A stretch of 64,000 bases of DNA from Gonioctena quinquepunctata. Its lineage: Eukaryota > Arthropoda > Insecta > Coleoptera > Chrysomelidae. Below are positions 23,065-33,724 of this stretch, piece after piece (within the stretch, counting starts at the first letter, position 1; each line of letters begins with the position of its first letter). Under the pieces are notes generated by a model, which saw nothing but the letters and a program-made list of their open reading frames with translations, did not search any database and had not been told where the DNA came from. The position numbers and the translations under genes were made by a program. Location: contig JAFIRS010001442.1 of NCBI GenBank assembly GCA_018342105.1, positions 248,001 through 312,000 on the forward strand, in the 5' to 3' direction.

Positions 23065-23088
23065 GTATATGTTGTCGTGTATTGAGTT

Positions 23089-23735
23089 ATTGCCCTTCCA
23101 GGGTTATTCCTGAGAACTTTTCACTCTTGGATCTAGTAAGCCTCAAAGGGTGCCATCAAGAGGTTGCAGCTCATGACTGCAGTGTGGAGGCAAACATATC
23201 ACAGTTGTGTGATTTTCCCTTTCCTTGTTGATGAAATATATATTATTTTTATGTGTCGCATGCTCATCTAAAATTAGAAAGACTGGAGCTTCTGCTGAAG
23301 GCTTGTTATGGTTTAAAAATTGGTAAAACCATTTTTTCAATATATCTGTTTGTATCCAGCCACTGGAAGAACAAGCAAACTCTGACTCAGGAAGAGCTCA
23401 ATCTGCAAGCTCGGCCTTCATGTTCTTTCTGGGAAATAAAATTTCCCCCTGCAGACATGCAAACTTCAAACGTTGAAAGTAGTCCTCTCTCTGCTGATGT
23501 TATTACTCCGACCTGCCTCCTTCCTTTCAAAGCGAATACCTTCAAGTTTCTAGTTTGATCCGTTAACAGACCGGTCTCGTCACAATTATAAATACGATGA
23601 TCAGGGTAGTTTTGGTTGTCTTGGACTGTCTTGAGAATTTCAAAGAATCTGGTTACGTTGGTTTTGTTGGAACCTTGTGCTCTGGCTAGGGATGTGGATT
23701 CTAGAGTTCTTGAAGCTATTGTTGGATTTCTCTTT
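23089..23735 (-). pseudogene. pogo/Jerky-like transposase, N-terminal part of the catalytic domain
   Basis: Minus strand reads KRNPTIASRTLESTSLARAQ, then FFEILKTVQDN, IYNCDETGLLTDQT, and at 23143-23340 VFLILDEHATHKNN and LPPHCSHELQPLD, then after frameshifts RNNPGRAITQY. 'ARA.GFN', 'NCDETG', 'DGHxSH..N' and 'LPPHxSHxLQPLD' are landmarks of the DDE_1 catalytic domain; the expected first and second acidic residues are present (DETG, LDEHATH). The DNA-binding N-terminus is absent and several frameshifts are present. Confidence 0.8.
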
Positions 23736-23759
23736 TAAACACAGCGACCCAAGTCATAA

Positions 23760-24640
23760 ATATTTGCCACTTACCAAAACTCAGACATGCAGAAAAACGT
23801 ACAATTAGCGCTGTACAAAACAAATATAAATTCATACTTTAAAGTTACAGACAACACTGAGGCCATCGGTTGGTACAAGTTCACATGATTTTCGCACAGC
23901 TGCAGCACCTTCCAGCGGAATGTTCTCGAATATCTACTTTTCGTGTCTTTCTCCTGCTATAATAATATTGAAGTGCAAAATTTGTTCCAATTTATGATTT
24001 GTATCGACGTTTGTTGGAAATGGTTTACATTTGTACTAGTTTTTTGGTACAAATTTGATAGTTCACTCTGTAAATATGTCCATATTACCTCTCCGTAAAT
24101 GGAAGAATACAAGTTAATAAATTAATTATTTAATGCTAAACAATAATAAAATAAAAATATGCAAGTTTACGATCACTTCACCTTGGACAGAAGTTCGAAT
24201 TTATGTATGAAACATAAGGAAAAACCATATTACAAAAACGTTCAGAAACCTGAATAATAATTGAATCCTCAAATTTCCATCGCCAAAGATTTCATTGTAC
24301 GTGCACAGATTTTTTTTTTACGATTGAGTCGGCCGTTGCTTGATGGAAATTTATAGTAATTTTAAATCACAACACACATGATTAGATTTTCACAGAATTT
24401 TTTTAAATTTACATGTTTCGTTGGCACAGTAGGTTCTTCAGGTGAATGTACAATAAACTAAATATACAATGGCCAACAGTTTTATACCTATTACCTAAGG
24501 TCATTATCAGTAATTACCTCTAACGAGGTGAATACCGACAATAATCTCCCAAAACATAAAATGTATCCTCAATTGTAATAATTACAAAGAGTTCAATCTA
24601 GGAAAACAAATTCAAAAGTGGTGAATAATTCAATTCAAGT
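23760..24640. other. Unassigned AT-rich stretch, perhaps PLE 3' sequence
   Basis: No gene recognised. At 24410-24440, minus strand, ACCTGAAGAACC is followed 12 nt later by GAAACATGT, faintly similar to the PLE end motif and adjacent to a PLE relic. The hairpin between these words is not convincing. Confidence 0.35.
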
Positions 24641-24800
24641 TGGTCGTTGAGTAATAAGTTCGAATTTCTCAACGTATTAATTTCTAACGTTTTCAACTAA
24701 TTGTTCAATATCTTTATTTTCTACGTGTAAAATTTCGAAATCATCATTTAAACAATGGTTTTTCTCTAAGAGGTGATTGGAATATGTTGAATTCGTTTTC
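24641..24800 (-). pseudogene. Second PLE lineage: GIY-YIG C-terminal relic
   Basis: Minus strand reads YSNHLLEKNHCLNDDFEILH and VENKDIEQLVEN, the block after the nuclease core in Penelope-type proteins ('HL....H.....I.ILH...'). It differs in sequence from the PLE at 22003 and from that at 38721, so at least three PLE lineages left traces here. Confidence 0.5.
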
Positions 24801-24827
24801 TTTTTTACATAACTTATATGAATTATC

Positions 24828-25164
24828 ATCTAACAGAGAGACAACATACGGTAAGAACACCAGAAATTGAGGTGGCGGTTTTTGAATTCCATTGAGGAAG
24901 ATACCGGATTAAGTACACGAAAAATTGGGAACAGTTCAAATATCTCACATATTCTTGTTTGTAAAATTCGCCATGACTTTTTTTTATATCCCTACCATAT
25001 CCAACGACTGTAGTTCATGCATAACCGAGCGCCGCCAGCGCACTTCAGTGCACTGGCGCGCGAATATTCTAACCAAAATTACAATAATCTCTGGATAGGT
25101 CGCGGAGGACGACAGGCATGACCACCTAGGTCTCTGGACCTCAATAGTTTAGATCATTTCCTGT
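24828..25164 (+). pseudogene. Mariner transposase relic, N-terminal and central pieces
   Basis: The plus strand reads TVRTPEIEVAVFEF, then GLSTRKIGNSSNISHILV (helix-turn-helix region), and after an internal deletion WIGRGGRQA, a stop, PPRSLDLNSLDHFLL (the third catalytic Asp region). The reading frame breaks at TA 25165 and continues at 28513. A GC-rich hairpin (25029-25063; GCCAGCGCAC / GTGCACTGGC) occupies part of the deleted interval. The element is long inactive. Confidence 0.65.
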
Positions 25165-25307
25165 TAGTCCATTGAAATGTTACATGAGCTTTGCATTTTT
25201 TAGAGGACGCAATTTTATTTTTGGGAGATGTGTGAGGGGTCAATAGAAGCTTAACCTCAAGTTTGTGGGGTCGCCACCCTTATCCCCCGGCCGCCATCTT
25301 GGAAAAA

Positions 25308-25409
25308 GGGGTGAAAACACTTTTTTCGCGATATCTCGGAAACTATGCGTCTTACAAAAAATTTGTGAAATCATAATTTGTACCAAATTGTTTTGCCTAC
25401 AAATATGTT
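25308..25409 (+). repeat. Internal inverted repeat, left arm
   Basis: About 100 bp nearly identical to the reverse complement of 26352-26451. It starts GGGGTGAAAACACTTTTTTC. The two arms enclose the CXC-domain fragment and may be the TIRs of a smaller element. Confidence 0.85.
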
Positions 25410-25506
25410 CATATAAATTTTTGATCTTCCGAGCCACGACTGGACCTGGTGATATACTCGGAGACTGTGAAAATATCAAATGTGAAGATATCAAAATCCT
25501 GAAGAT

Positions 25507-25855
25507 TGGGGCTGGAAGAAGCATGCAAACATTTGGATGCCAATACAAGCTTCCAAGCCTCCAGCACCCCCCGATCTCATAAAATTAATTTTCTGCAGAT
25601 GCAAAGGAAACTGTGGAAGCATGTGTGGCTGCAGAAAAGCAGGCCTAAAATGCTCTACAGTATGCCTATTGTTCTGGCGAAACATGCAGCAACATTATGG
25701 AAATATCAAAGTTAATGGAAGAAAATTAATTTGAAGATGAACTTCCAACTATGATTCCAATTTTAACTCCTGTCATTCCTCACACTTTCACATTTGACGT
25801 TGATTTTGATTCTGAGCCACAGCCTGGACCATCGAAGAAAAGTCGATTAGAGTAG
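25507..25855 (+). pseudogene. CXC (tesmin/TSO1-like) domain protein, C-terminal fragment
   Basis: Begins WGWKKHANIWMPIQASKPPA, then LIFCRCKGNCGSMCGCRKAG and LKCSTVC; after a frameshift near 25670 come SGETCSN and, past one stop, a tail PQPGPSKKSRLE ending at TAG. The spacing of cysteines matches CXC domains, and the preceding 'WGW......P....PAP..LL..I.C.C' arrangement recalls a domain seen at the C-terminus of large transposon- or retroelement-linked proteins in insects and cnidarians. Its role is not known to me. Only the C-terminus remains and it is broken. Confidence 0.55.
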
Positions 25856-26351
25856 CTAGCTAATGAGTGATTAGAAATATTAGATGACGAGGATTACCTT
25901 ATAAGCAAGATGTCCGTGGAGTAGGCCTACTGGGGATACCACGTTGAAAAAAAAACGCGCTTACAGACTCTACCTCATAGGTGGCGAGAAAAAGAGTTAG
26001 GAATGAATAAGTAAAGTTGTTCGAATTTAACAAAAATTTTGTAAGAATATATTTACAATAAAAAAAAATAAAAAATAAGTTAAACATTTCGTTTCGACCG
26101 GATTCTCATGAGCATTGACGCACCCGGTCAACTTTGGAGCGCTGTAACAGCGTTTTAAATAAATGAAATTGAAAAAAATTATAGAGAAAAATTTTCTTCA
26201 AAAGATCATCTACAAGATTGGTCTGAAGTAATTTTTTTGTAAAATGCATAAAAAAAGTTATAGAGCAAAAAAGAAAATTTTTACAGAAATTTTCTCACTT
26301 TTTTGCTTATAACTCCTTTAATTTTCAATTTAGGGCAAAAAAATGAATCCA

Positions 26352-26451
26352 CATATTTGTAGGCGAAACAATTCGCTACAAATTATGATTCCACAAATTT
26401 TTTGTAAGACACATAGTTTCCGAGATATCGCGAAAAAAGTGTTTTCACCCC
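26352..26451 (-). repeat. Internal inverted repeat, right arm
   Basis: Reverse complement of 25308-25409. Its outer edge stops exactly where family B begins, so family B insertion or recombination removed the sequence beyond it. Confidence 0.85.
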
Positions 26452-26460
26452 TATGTCTAA

Positions 26461-26526
26461 CAGAAAACAACTACTTCCCCGGCTAAAGCCACGCTGGATA
26501 TTGAACTACATCTGATAGATATTCTG
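26461..26526. other. Conserved stem-loop, family B version
   Basis: CAGAA (26461) can pair with TTCTG (26522). On the minus strand it reads GCGTGGCTTTAGCCGGGG then AAGTAGTTGTTTT: the same blocks as family A, with the inner hairpin changed from TGG/CCA to GGC/GCC, a compensated difference. Repeated in all three units. Confidence 0.6.
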
Positions 26527-26721
26527 AAAAGGCCCTAACTCAAAAGAAAAAATCTGAAATTGAAAATTTGCATTCCCATTCAGATAGTTATTTGATTTTC
26601 TATTCCAGTCTCAATTAAGAACTCATAAAGATGAATGAGGCAAAGGAGAATGTTTTCCAAAAGAGAGTACTCACCAGAAATCATTCGTAACATTGACGCA
26701 GGAGAGACATCGCATTCACTA

Positions 26722-26784
26722 GGTCTTCAATACATTTTTGTCGACGAAAATCTATTTCACGCTTCCACGATCATCAGGAAGACC
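26722..26784 (-). ncRNA. Hammerhead ribozyme-like motif, family B
   Basis: Minus strand: stem I GGTCTTC / GAAGACC (7 perfect pairs), core CTGATGA, short stem II (TCGT/GCGT with a U-U at the first position), GAA, then stem III ATAGATTTT / AAAATGTAT (one G-G mismatch) closed by a CGTCGAC-containing loop, and cleavage position ATT. Core residues are all present; the U-U in stem II is atypical and could lower activity. Confidence 0.6.
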
Positions 26785-27401
26785 GGAAGAAATGGGAAAC
26801 ACATTTTCAAGAAGCAATCTCACTTTGCAAAGATGGAAAAAGTTAGAATCATTTCTTTTGGAGAGACACTTTGAAATTAGTGTTTTCTGACATTGAAACC
26901 TGTCATGGGGTATGATAGATTGATTTGTTGAAAATATAAACAGGATGTTCATAAAATCAGATGTGGAATCATCTGCGACTGAAAGATAAACTTTAGTCAC
27001 TATCTTCCATCGTCAAGATAACCTCTTGTGGGGTATTCATGTTGAAAAGGGAAACATTCTCAATTGAATATTGAAAGAAAGATTTTTCTGTGAAATGAAA
27101 AATCCACGATTAAAATGAAGTTATTTTTTGTGAATGTCTAACAGAAAACAACTACTTCCCCGGCTAAAGCCACGCTGGACATTGAACTACATCTGATAGA
27201 TATTCTGAAAAGGCTCTAACTCAAAGAAAAAATCTGAAATTGAAAATTTGCATTTCCATTCAGATAGTTATTTGATTTTCTATTCCAGTCTTAATTAAGA
27301 ACTCATAAAGATGAATGAGGCAAAGAAGAATGTTTTCCAAAAGAGAGTACTCACCAGAAATCATTCGTAACATTGACGCAGGAGAGACATCGCATTCACT
27401 A

Positions 27402-27464
27402 GGTCTTCAATGCATTTTTGTCGACGAAAATCTATTTCACGCTTCCACGATCATCAGGAAGACC
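27402..27464 (-). ncRNA. Hammerhead ribozyme-like motif, family B
   Basis: As at 26722, with one substitution in stem III (TGCAT for TGTAT). Confidence 0.55.
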
Positions 27465-28082
27465 GGAAGAAATGGGACACACATTTTCAAGAAGCAATCT
27501 CACTTTGCAAAGATGGAAAAAGTTAGAATCATTTCTTTTGGAGAGACACTTTGAAATTAGTGTTTTCTGACATTAAAACCTGTCATGGGGTATGATAGAT
27601 TGATTTGTTGAAAATATAAACAGGATGTTCATAAAATCAGATGTGGAATCATCTGCGACTGAAAGATAAACTTTAGTCACTATCTTCCATCGTCAAGATA
27701 ACCTCTTGTGGGGTATTCATGTTGAAAAGGAAAACATTCTCAATTGAATATTGATAGAAATATTTTTCTGTGAATTGAAAAATCCACGATTAAAATGAAG
27801 TTATTTTTTGTGAATGTCTAACAGAAAACAACTACTTCCCCGGCTAAAGCCACGCTGGACATTGAACTACATCTGATAGATATTCTGAAAAGTCCCTAAC
27901 TCAAAAGAAAAAATCTGAAATTGAAAATTTGCATTTCCATTCAGATAGTTATTTGATTTTCTATTCCAGTCTTAATTAAGAACTCATAAAGATGAATGAG
28001 GCAAAGAAGAATGTTTTCCAAAAGAGAGTACTCACCAGAAATCATTCGTAACATTGACGCAGGAGAGACATCGCATTCACTA

Positions 28083-28145
28083 GGTCTTCAATACATTTTT
28101 GTCGACGAAAATCTATTTCACGCTTCCACGATCATCAGGAAGACC
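28083..28145 (-). ncRNA. Hammerhead ribozyme-like motif, family B
   Basis: As at 26722, no difference in the motif. Confidence 0.6.
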
Positions 28146-28512
28146 GGAAGAAATGGGAAACACATTTTCAAGAAGCAATCTCACTTTGCAAAGATGGAAA
28201 AAGTTAGAATCATTTCTTTTGGAGAGACACTTTGAAATTAGTGTTTTCTGACATTAAAACCTGTCATGGGGTATGATAGATTGATTTGTTGAAAATATAA
28301 ACAGGATGTTCATAAAATCAGATGTGGAATCATCTGCGACTGAAAGATAAACTTTAGTCACTATCTTCCATCGTCAAGATAACCTCTTGTGGAAGATAGT
28401 GACTAAAGTTTATCTTTCAGTCGCAGATGATTCCACATTTGATTTTATGAACATCCTGTTTATATTTTCAACAAATCAATCGGTCCTTAAATTGTAACAT
28501 TTCAATGGACTA

Positions 28513-29190
28513 TGTGGGTCACTTAAAACATTGGTTTGCAGCACACCAAATCATACTGAAGAGCAGTTGAGAAATCGCATCATTGTTTCTTGCGAAACTA
28601 TTAGAACCAGTCCCGGCATTTTCCAGAGGTACGTGAGTCCATCAGAAAAAGAGCAGGTGTGCATATTTGCAGGAGGTTCACATCTTGAACATATGATTTA
28701 ATTTATTTCTTTGTGCGTTCAGGTTAATTTTGTGTTAGCATTCCAAAATGTATTAAGATATTACTTTAATTTTATAATTTCACCGTTCGAAAATTATTCG
28801 CTTGAATAATTTTTTTTAAGTTACATAAATTGTAATTTTCTCGTAAGTGCTCTAGCGAGATGCAAATGAATGAATTTCATTTCTTTATGCGTAAACCTTA
28901 CGTCAAACGAGAGAAAATCAATCTCCTTAAAATGATTCAGTGCAAATCCCGCACGAATGCCACTGGCAATAATAAAAAATTATGTTTAACAGCAGAAAAT
29001 GCTTTTTGATGCATAGAAGATGTGTACTACGTTTCACAAAAATATCTAGAGTCATACCAGAGTTATCATAAAAAAAACATGTAGTTCAAAAGTTAAGACC
29101 TTTAGGACATATGTTCATATGAAGTTTTTTCTCAAAATGGATCCAAAAATGACCTGCTTGAATATTAGCATGTTATTGAGAAACACCCTG
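28513..29190 (+). pseudogene. Mariner transposase relic, C-terminal piece and right end
   Basis: Continues the relic at 24828-25164: CGSLKTLVCSTPNHTEEQLR, then TIRTSPGIFQRYV, and FAGGSHLEHMI with stop at 28699-28701, the classical C-terminus of mariner transposases ('GGH.FEHLL'). About 490 bp of 3' non-coding DNA follows to AACACCCTG and TA (29191-29192), a probable right TIR. The left TIR was not found. Confidence 0.65.
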
Positions 29191-29192
29191 TA

Positions 29193-29569
29193 TATAATCC
29201 TCATTGAATAATCCTATCGTAAAGGTGATACCATCCCAAATATTCCACCGGTAAATTTGGTATTATTACAATTGAAAAGGTATATTGTATTCCATCAGTA
29301 GGTATCCTATGCATTTTCTGAGAAAAAAATCCTGGGGAAGACATTTCAATATTATAGGCCAGTAGATATAGACAATCAATTAACATTAATTAAAAAATGT
29401 TGGTATATTAGTGCATTAATGAAAACAAACTATAAAATTCTGCAGAAGTCTGCGATGAACCGAACATTGTTTTTATTGTAAAAAACCTTTTCATGCTTTA
29501 TTTTTGCACTGCATACCTATAGTAATGGTGGCAAACTAGGCATACCTATAGTAATGGTGTTTTACAACG
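29193..29569. other. Unassigned stretch
   Basis: No gene. GCATACCTATAGTAATGGTG occurs twice, 30 bp apart (29511 and 29541). Confidence 0.4.
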
Positions 29570-30030
29570 AGCATTAAGTTTGCAACCTTGTAAAAGTTAC
29601 GGAACCTTGTTTTTTTGTCATTTGTTCAAGTTTTTCATTGTAATTTGTTCAAAAAAATCACAAAAGTTCTGCAAATTGAATAACTCAACGGAAAAAAGTT
29701 TAAAATATTCACGTACATTTGCAACCATTTCTGAAAAACGCATCAGTTATTTGTCAAACTATTTTATCGACGTTCCCATTTTCAATACACACAAGCATTG
29801 AAATAATTACAAAAGTTTTCTATTGTGGTTGCAAATATAGAGAATATCGGTCCCAGTGGATATGTAACTTTGCAACATCATACGAAAAACAGAACCTATT
29901 TATCCACTTATATAAATTAATTACATTTTTACAACTGCTGAAATATTTGCAAAAGTTCTGCAAATTGTAATTAAAATTACGACAAATATTTTACGTAACA
30001 CAAGAGATTTGCAACCGTCATTGTTCAATG
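29570..30030. repeat. Modular inverted repeats, left block
   Basis: A TTTGCAACC-containing module recurs about every 140 bp (29577, 29719, 29868, 30007) with AAAAGTTCTGCAAATT between. The same modules appear in opposite orientation at 33250-33720. Confidence 0.65.
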
Positions 30031-30322
30031 GAACATTTTTATTTTTGTATAAATGTGTTTTTTTATTTTTTTTTTATTTATAAACATTGTGCAAATATGT
30101 TCAAGATATATCGTAGACCGACATTTGTCTACAGTGGTCCATCGCGTATATCTGTTATATTTTGTACTGTTTGATTGAAATTGCATCAGAAGAATAATAC
30201 CGTAAAGGTTCGTTAGTTAGTTACGTAGTTAATAACCATTACAAAATTGGAAAATAATTAAATTATCTCAGAAGCAATCACTGTTTTCGACTAATCAGCG
30301 AAATAAATTTAATCTAATAATC

Positions 30323-32629
30323 TGGAATGCAACAATCGAAAGAGTACAAAATTTTGCTAAGTTCGGGTAAAAGACTATTGGAAGAAATTTTTCATCGCAT
30401 TTGATTTGACATGCAATCATTCCTCATTTAAAATTTTCACTTGTAACAACTTGACTTTATAGCAATAGACGAGATTTTAAAATAAATTATCGATGCTCTA
30501 TGGGAGTAATGATATCAAAATATTTTTCTATTGTATATTTGCAAGTACATAATTTTCATCATCAAAAAACACATTGCTGAAAAAAAAATTGTGAAATCGA
30601 TATCATATCTCAAATTTAACTTTTTTCTTGAATTAAATAAAATTATAATTTACCTGTTCCTCTCGACTTTCTCCAATTGTTGTTACGCATGAAAAATTCT
30701 ATTGAAACCGAATGGAAAGCTGAAATGTTATCGACAGATAATAATCATTTTCTTGATTTATAAAAATTTTGAAAATAAAGAGGGAAAAACATGGGAATGC
30801 AATAATCGAAAGAGTACAAAATTTTGCTAAGTTCGGGTAAAAGACTATTGGAAGAAATTTTTCATGCCTTTGATTTGACATGCAATCATTCTTCATTCAA
30901 AATTTTCACTTGTAACAACTTGACTTTATAGCAATAGACGAGATTTTAAAATAAATTATCGATGCTCTATGGGAGTAATGATATCAAAATGTTTATCTAT
31001 TGTATATTTTGCAAGTACATAATTTTCGTCATCAAACAAACACATTGCTGAAAAAAAAATTGTGAAATCGATATCATATTTCAAATTTAACTTTTTTCTT
31101 GAATTAAATAAAATTATAATTTACCTGTTCCTCTCGACTTTCTCCAATTGTTGTTACGCATGAAAAATTCTATTGAAACCGAATGGAAAGCTGAAATGTT
31201 ATCGACAGATAATAATCATTTTCTTGATTTATAAAAATTTTGAAAATAAAGAGGGAAAAACATGGGAATGCAACAATCGAAAGAGTACAAAATTTTGCTA
31301 AGTTCGGGTAAAAGACTATTGGAAGAAATTTTTCATCGCCTTAGATTTGACATGCAATCATTCTTCATTCAAAATTTTCACTTGTAACAACTTGACTTTA
31401 TAGCAATAGACGAGATTTTAAAATAAATTATCGATGCTCTATGGGAGTAATGATATCAAAATGTTTATCTATTGTATATTTTGCAAGTACATAATTTTCG
31501 TCATCAAACAAACACATTGCTGAAAAAAAAATTGTGAAATCGATATCATATTTCAAATTTAACTTTTTTCTTGAATTAAATAAAATTATAATTTACCTGT
31601 TCCTCTCGACTTTCTCCAATTGTTGTTACGCATGAAAAATTCTATTGAAACCGAATGGAAAGCTGAAATGTTATCACAGATAATAATCATTTTCTTGATT
31701 TATAAAAATTTTGAAAATAAAGAGGGAAAAACATGGGAATGCAACAATCGAAAGAGTACAAAATTTTGCTAAGTTCGGGTAAAAGACTATTGGAAGAAAT
31801 TTTTCATCGCCTTAGATTTGACATGCAATCATTCTTCATTCAAAATTTTCACTTGTAACAACTTGACTTTATAGCAATAGACGAGATTTTAAAATAAATT
31901 ATCGATGCTCTATGGGAGTAATGATATCAAAATATTTTTCTATTGTATATTTGCAAGTACATAATTTTCATCATCAAACACATTGCTGAAAAAAAAATTG
32001 TGAAATCGATATCATATCTCAAATTTAACTTTTTTCTTGAATTAAATAAAATTATAATTTACCTGTTCCTCTCGACTTTCTCCAATTGTTGTTACGCATG
32101 AAAAATTCTATTGAAACCGAATGGAAAGCTGAAATGTTATCGACAGATAATAATCATTTTCTTGATTTATAAAAATTTTGAAAATAAAGAGGGAAAAACA
32201 TGGGAATGCAACAATCGAAAGAGTACAAAATTTTGCTAAGTTCGGGTAAAAGACTATTGGAAAAAATTTTTCATCGCCTTAGATTTGACATGCAATCATT
32301 CTTCATTCAAAATTTTCACTTGTAACAACTTGACTTTATAGCAATAGACGAGATTTTAAAATAAATTATCGATGCTCTATGGGAGTAATGATATCAAAAT
32401 GTTTATCTATTGTATATTTTGCAAGTACATAATTTTCGTCATCAAACAAACACATTGCTGAAAAAAAAATTGTGAAATCGATATCATATTTCAAATTTAA
32501 CTTTTTTCTTGAATTAAATAAAATTATAATTTACCGTTCCACTCGAATGGAAGACTGAAATGTTATCGACAGATAAGAATCATTTTCTTGATTTATAAAA
32601 ATATTTAAAATAAAGAGGGAAAAACATGT
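30323..32629. repeat. 471-bp satellite, about 4.9 tandem units
   Basis: Unit starts (GGAATGCAA) lie at 30323, 30794, 31265, 31736 and 32203. Units are about 98% alike by eye; the last lacks some bases near 32535-32560. No coding frame is maintained and no hammerhead core was seen. The array sits in the middle of the inverted modules. Confidence 0.9.
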
Positions 32630-33249
32630 TGGTTAGCAGTTCAATTTGAGTTGTAGCTCCAGGACTTAAGATGAATGTGCATTGTTGGTTAGTTATATAG
32701 TTGTTTGTCATAAGAATACGATTGTCACTATTCTTGTTATTCTGCTAATAAATCATGTTACTAAACTGATGTGCATTCATTACTATGTAAACAAAACATT
32801 GTGACGTAACACATTTGTAGGTTATTCGTACTAATGTACAACTGTTAATGAATCAAGAAAAATATGACTATGTGTCGAGAGGTTTTCGATCCTTCATCAA
32901 ACGTACCCAGAGTATCTTTTATGCAAATTCCTAATTGTAATATGATGTTTTGAATTCATATCGAAAACGTTAGCTTCCAACATTGGATGATTTCACATAC
33001 CGTAGACGAGCTTCTCCTTGGTCGATAGGTAACACAATGAATGTCATTCATCAGGTATATCAAAATCTCTATTATTCAGATAACAAAGGGTGCAAAAATA
33101 TATATTTCTTTAATTCCTAATGTTTCGCGTTGTTAGATAGTTTGCAAATTATCATAGTGCCACCAGTTGGTAAAATCAGTTGTCCGCTCGTTTCGCAAGA
33201 CTTTTGCTTTTATTGGTAGAGTACAAATACGATTTTTTTTATTTTACCC

Positions 33250-33720
33250 TCATTTCCGTGTTGCAGACGAGGTTGCAAATTAATGAAAACATTGTACGTC
33301 AGGACATCTTCACTTGCAACTACTGTTTGAAACTTTTGTAATAATTCCGATATTTATTTCAATGAAAAAAATCAATTTAATGAAAACATCTATTTTCCGT
33401 TTGACGCAAGAGGTTGCAAATTAAAACTCTTGCAAAGAACATTATTTTAGTTATTTTTTCGAGTTTGCAGAACTTTTGGAATTTTCATCAAAAAATTAGG
33501 ACCAATAACAATTTTTTTTCGATAAAACAAACATTTCCGTTTTGTTTGGATGGTTGCAAATTCATCAGAGGATGTAAATTGCTATTTTTCAAAACTTTGA
33601 AAGTATGCAGAACTTTTGCAATTTTTCCGCGCTAATAATGTGAAAATTCATAAAATCCTGATTTTCAATATCTTCCGTTCAGAAAAAAGGGTTGCAAAAT
33701 TAGACCAAATATTATATGAA
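33250..33720. repeat. Modular inverted repeats, right block
   Basis: GGTTGCAAA-containing modules at about 33271, 33413, 33553 and 33689, in reverse orientation to the left block, with GCAGAACTTTTG words between. Together with 29570-30030 they give the whole 4.15-kb region a foldback plan. Confidence 0.65.
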
Positions 33721-33724
33721 AGTC

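Larger units (their letters stand above)
21878..23078 (-). mobile_element. Penelope-like element, 5'-truncated, with 10-bp TSD
   Basis: Inserted in the transposase gene above; GTATTGAGTT occurs on both sides (21868-21877 and 23079-23088). The 3' end (plus-strand left side) starts GATTACTATCG and includes the pseudo-LTR with a hammerhead-like motif. The 5' side is truncated just upstream of the catalytic box of the reverse transcriptase. Joining the flanks restores a continuous ITQYQISKLL reading frame, which fixes the insertion point to the base. Confidence 0.88.
26452..28483. mobile_element. Family B hammerhead-repeat array
   Basis: Nearly three head-to-tail plus-oriented units of 680-681 bp (starts near 26455, 27135 and 27816), then a short minus-oriented piece (28392-28483) that repeats the end of the unit in inverse. 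Copies are almost identical. The 79-residue frame present once per unit overlaps the ribozyme-like core and has no recognisable domain, so it is unlikely to be a gene. Each unit has a hammerhead-like motif on the minus strand and the stem-loop shared with family A. The array-plus-inverted-end structure equals that of family A. No clear TSD was found. Confidence 0.8.
25167..28510 (+). mobile_element. TA-flanked DNA element with 18-bp TIRs
   Basis: GTCCATTGAAATGTTACA at 25167-25184 is repeated in inverse at 28493-28510, and both ends are flanked by TA. The flanks join the mariner relic in frame (HFLL then CGSLKT), so the pre-insertion site is reconstructed unambiguously. The element carries internal inverted repeats, a CXC-domain fragment, and the family B array inserted near its right end. 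Superfamily is uncertain: TA duplication suggests Tc1/mariner or a TA-targeting relative, but no transposase catalytic domain is seen. Confidence 0.75.

Noticed and set aside
25240..25582. Overlapping 100-residue frames on both strands
   Set aside because: They run through the 100-bp inverted repeat and contain no domain; the real coding remnant is the CXC fragment starting at 25507.
26635..28235. A 79-residue frame repeated identically three times (26635, 27315, 27996)
   Set aside because: It is in register with the 680-bp repeat, overlaps the hammerhead-like core on the other strand, and has no domain. Conservation follows from recent tandem amplification, not from coding selection.
30323..32629. 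471-bp satellite considered as a third hammerhead repeat
   Set aside because: No CTGANGA...GAAA pairing found on either strand; kept only as a satellite.
29570..33720. Possible CRISPR-like or Helitron structure of the regularly spaced modules
   Set aside because: Module spacing is regular but modules and intervening sequence are degenerate and much longer than CRISPR units; no Helitron 3' hairpin with CTRR end or Rep/helicase was seen.
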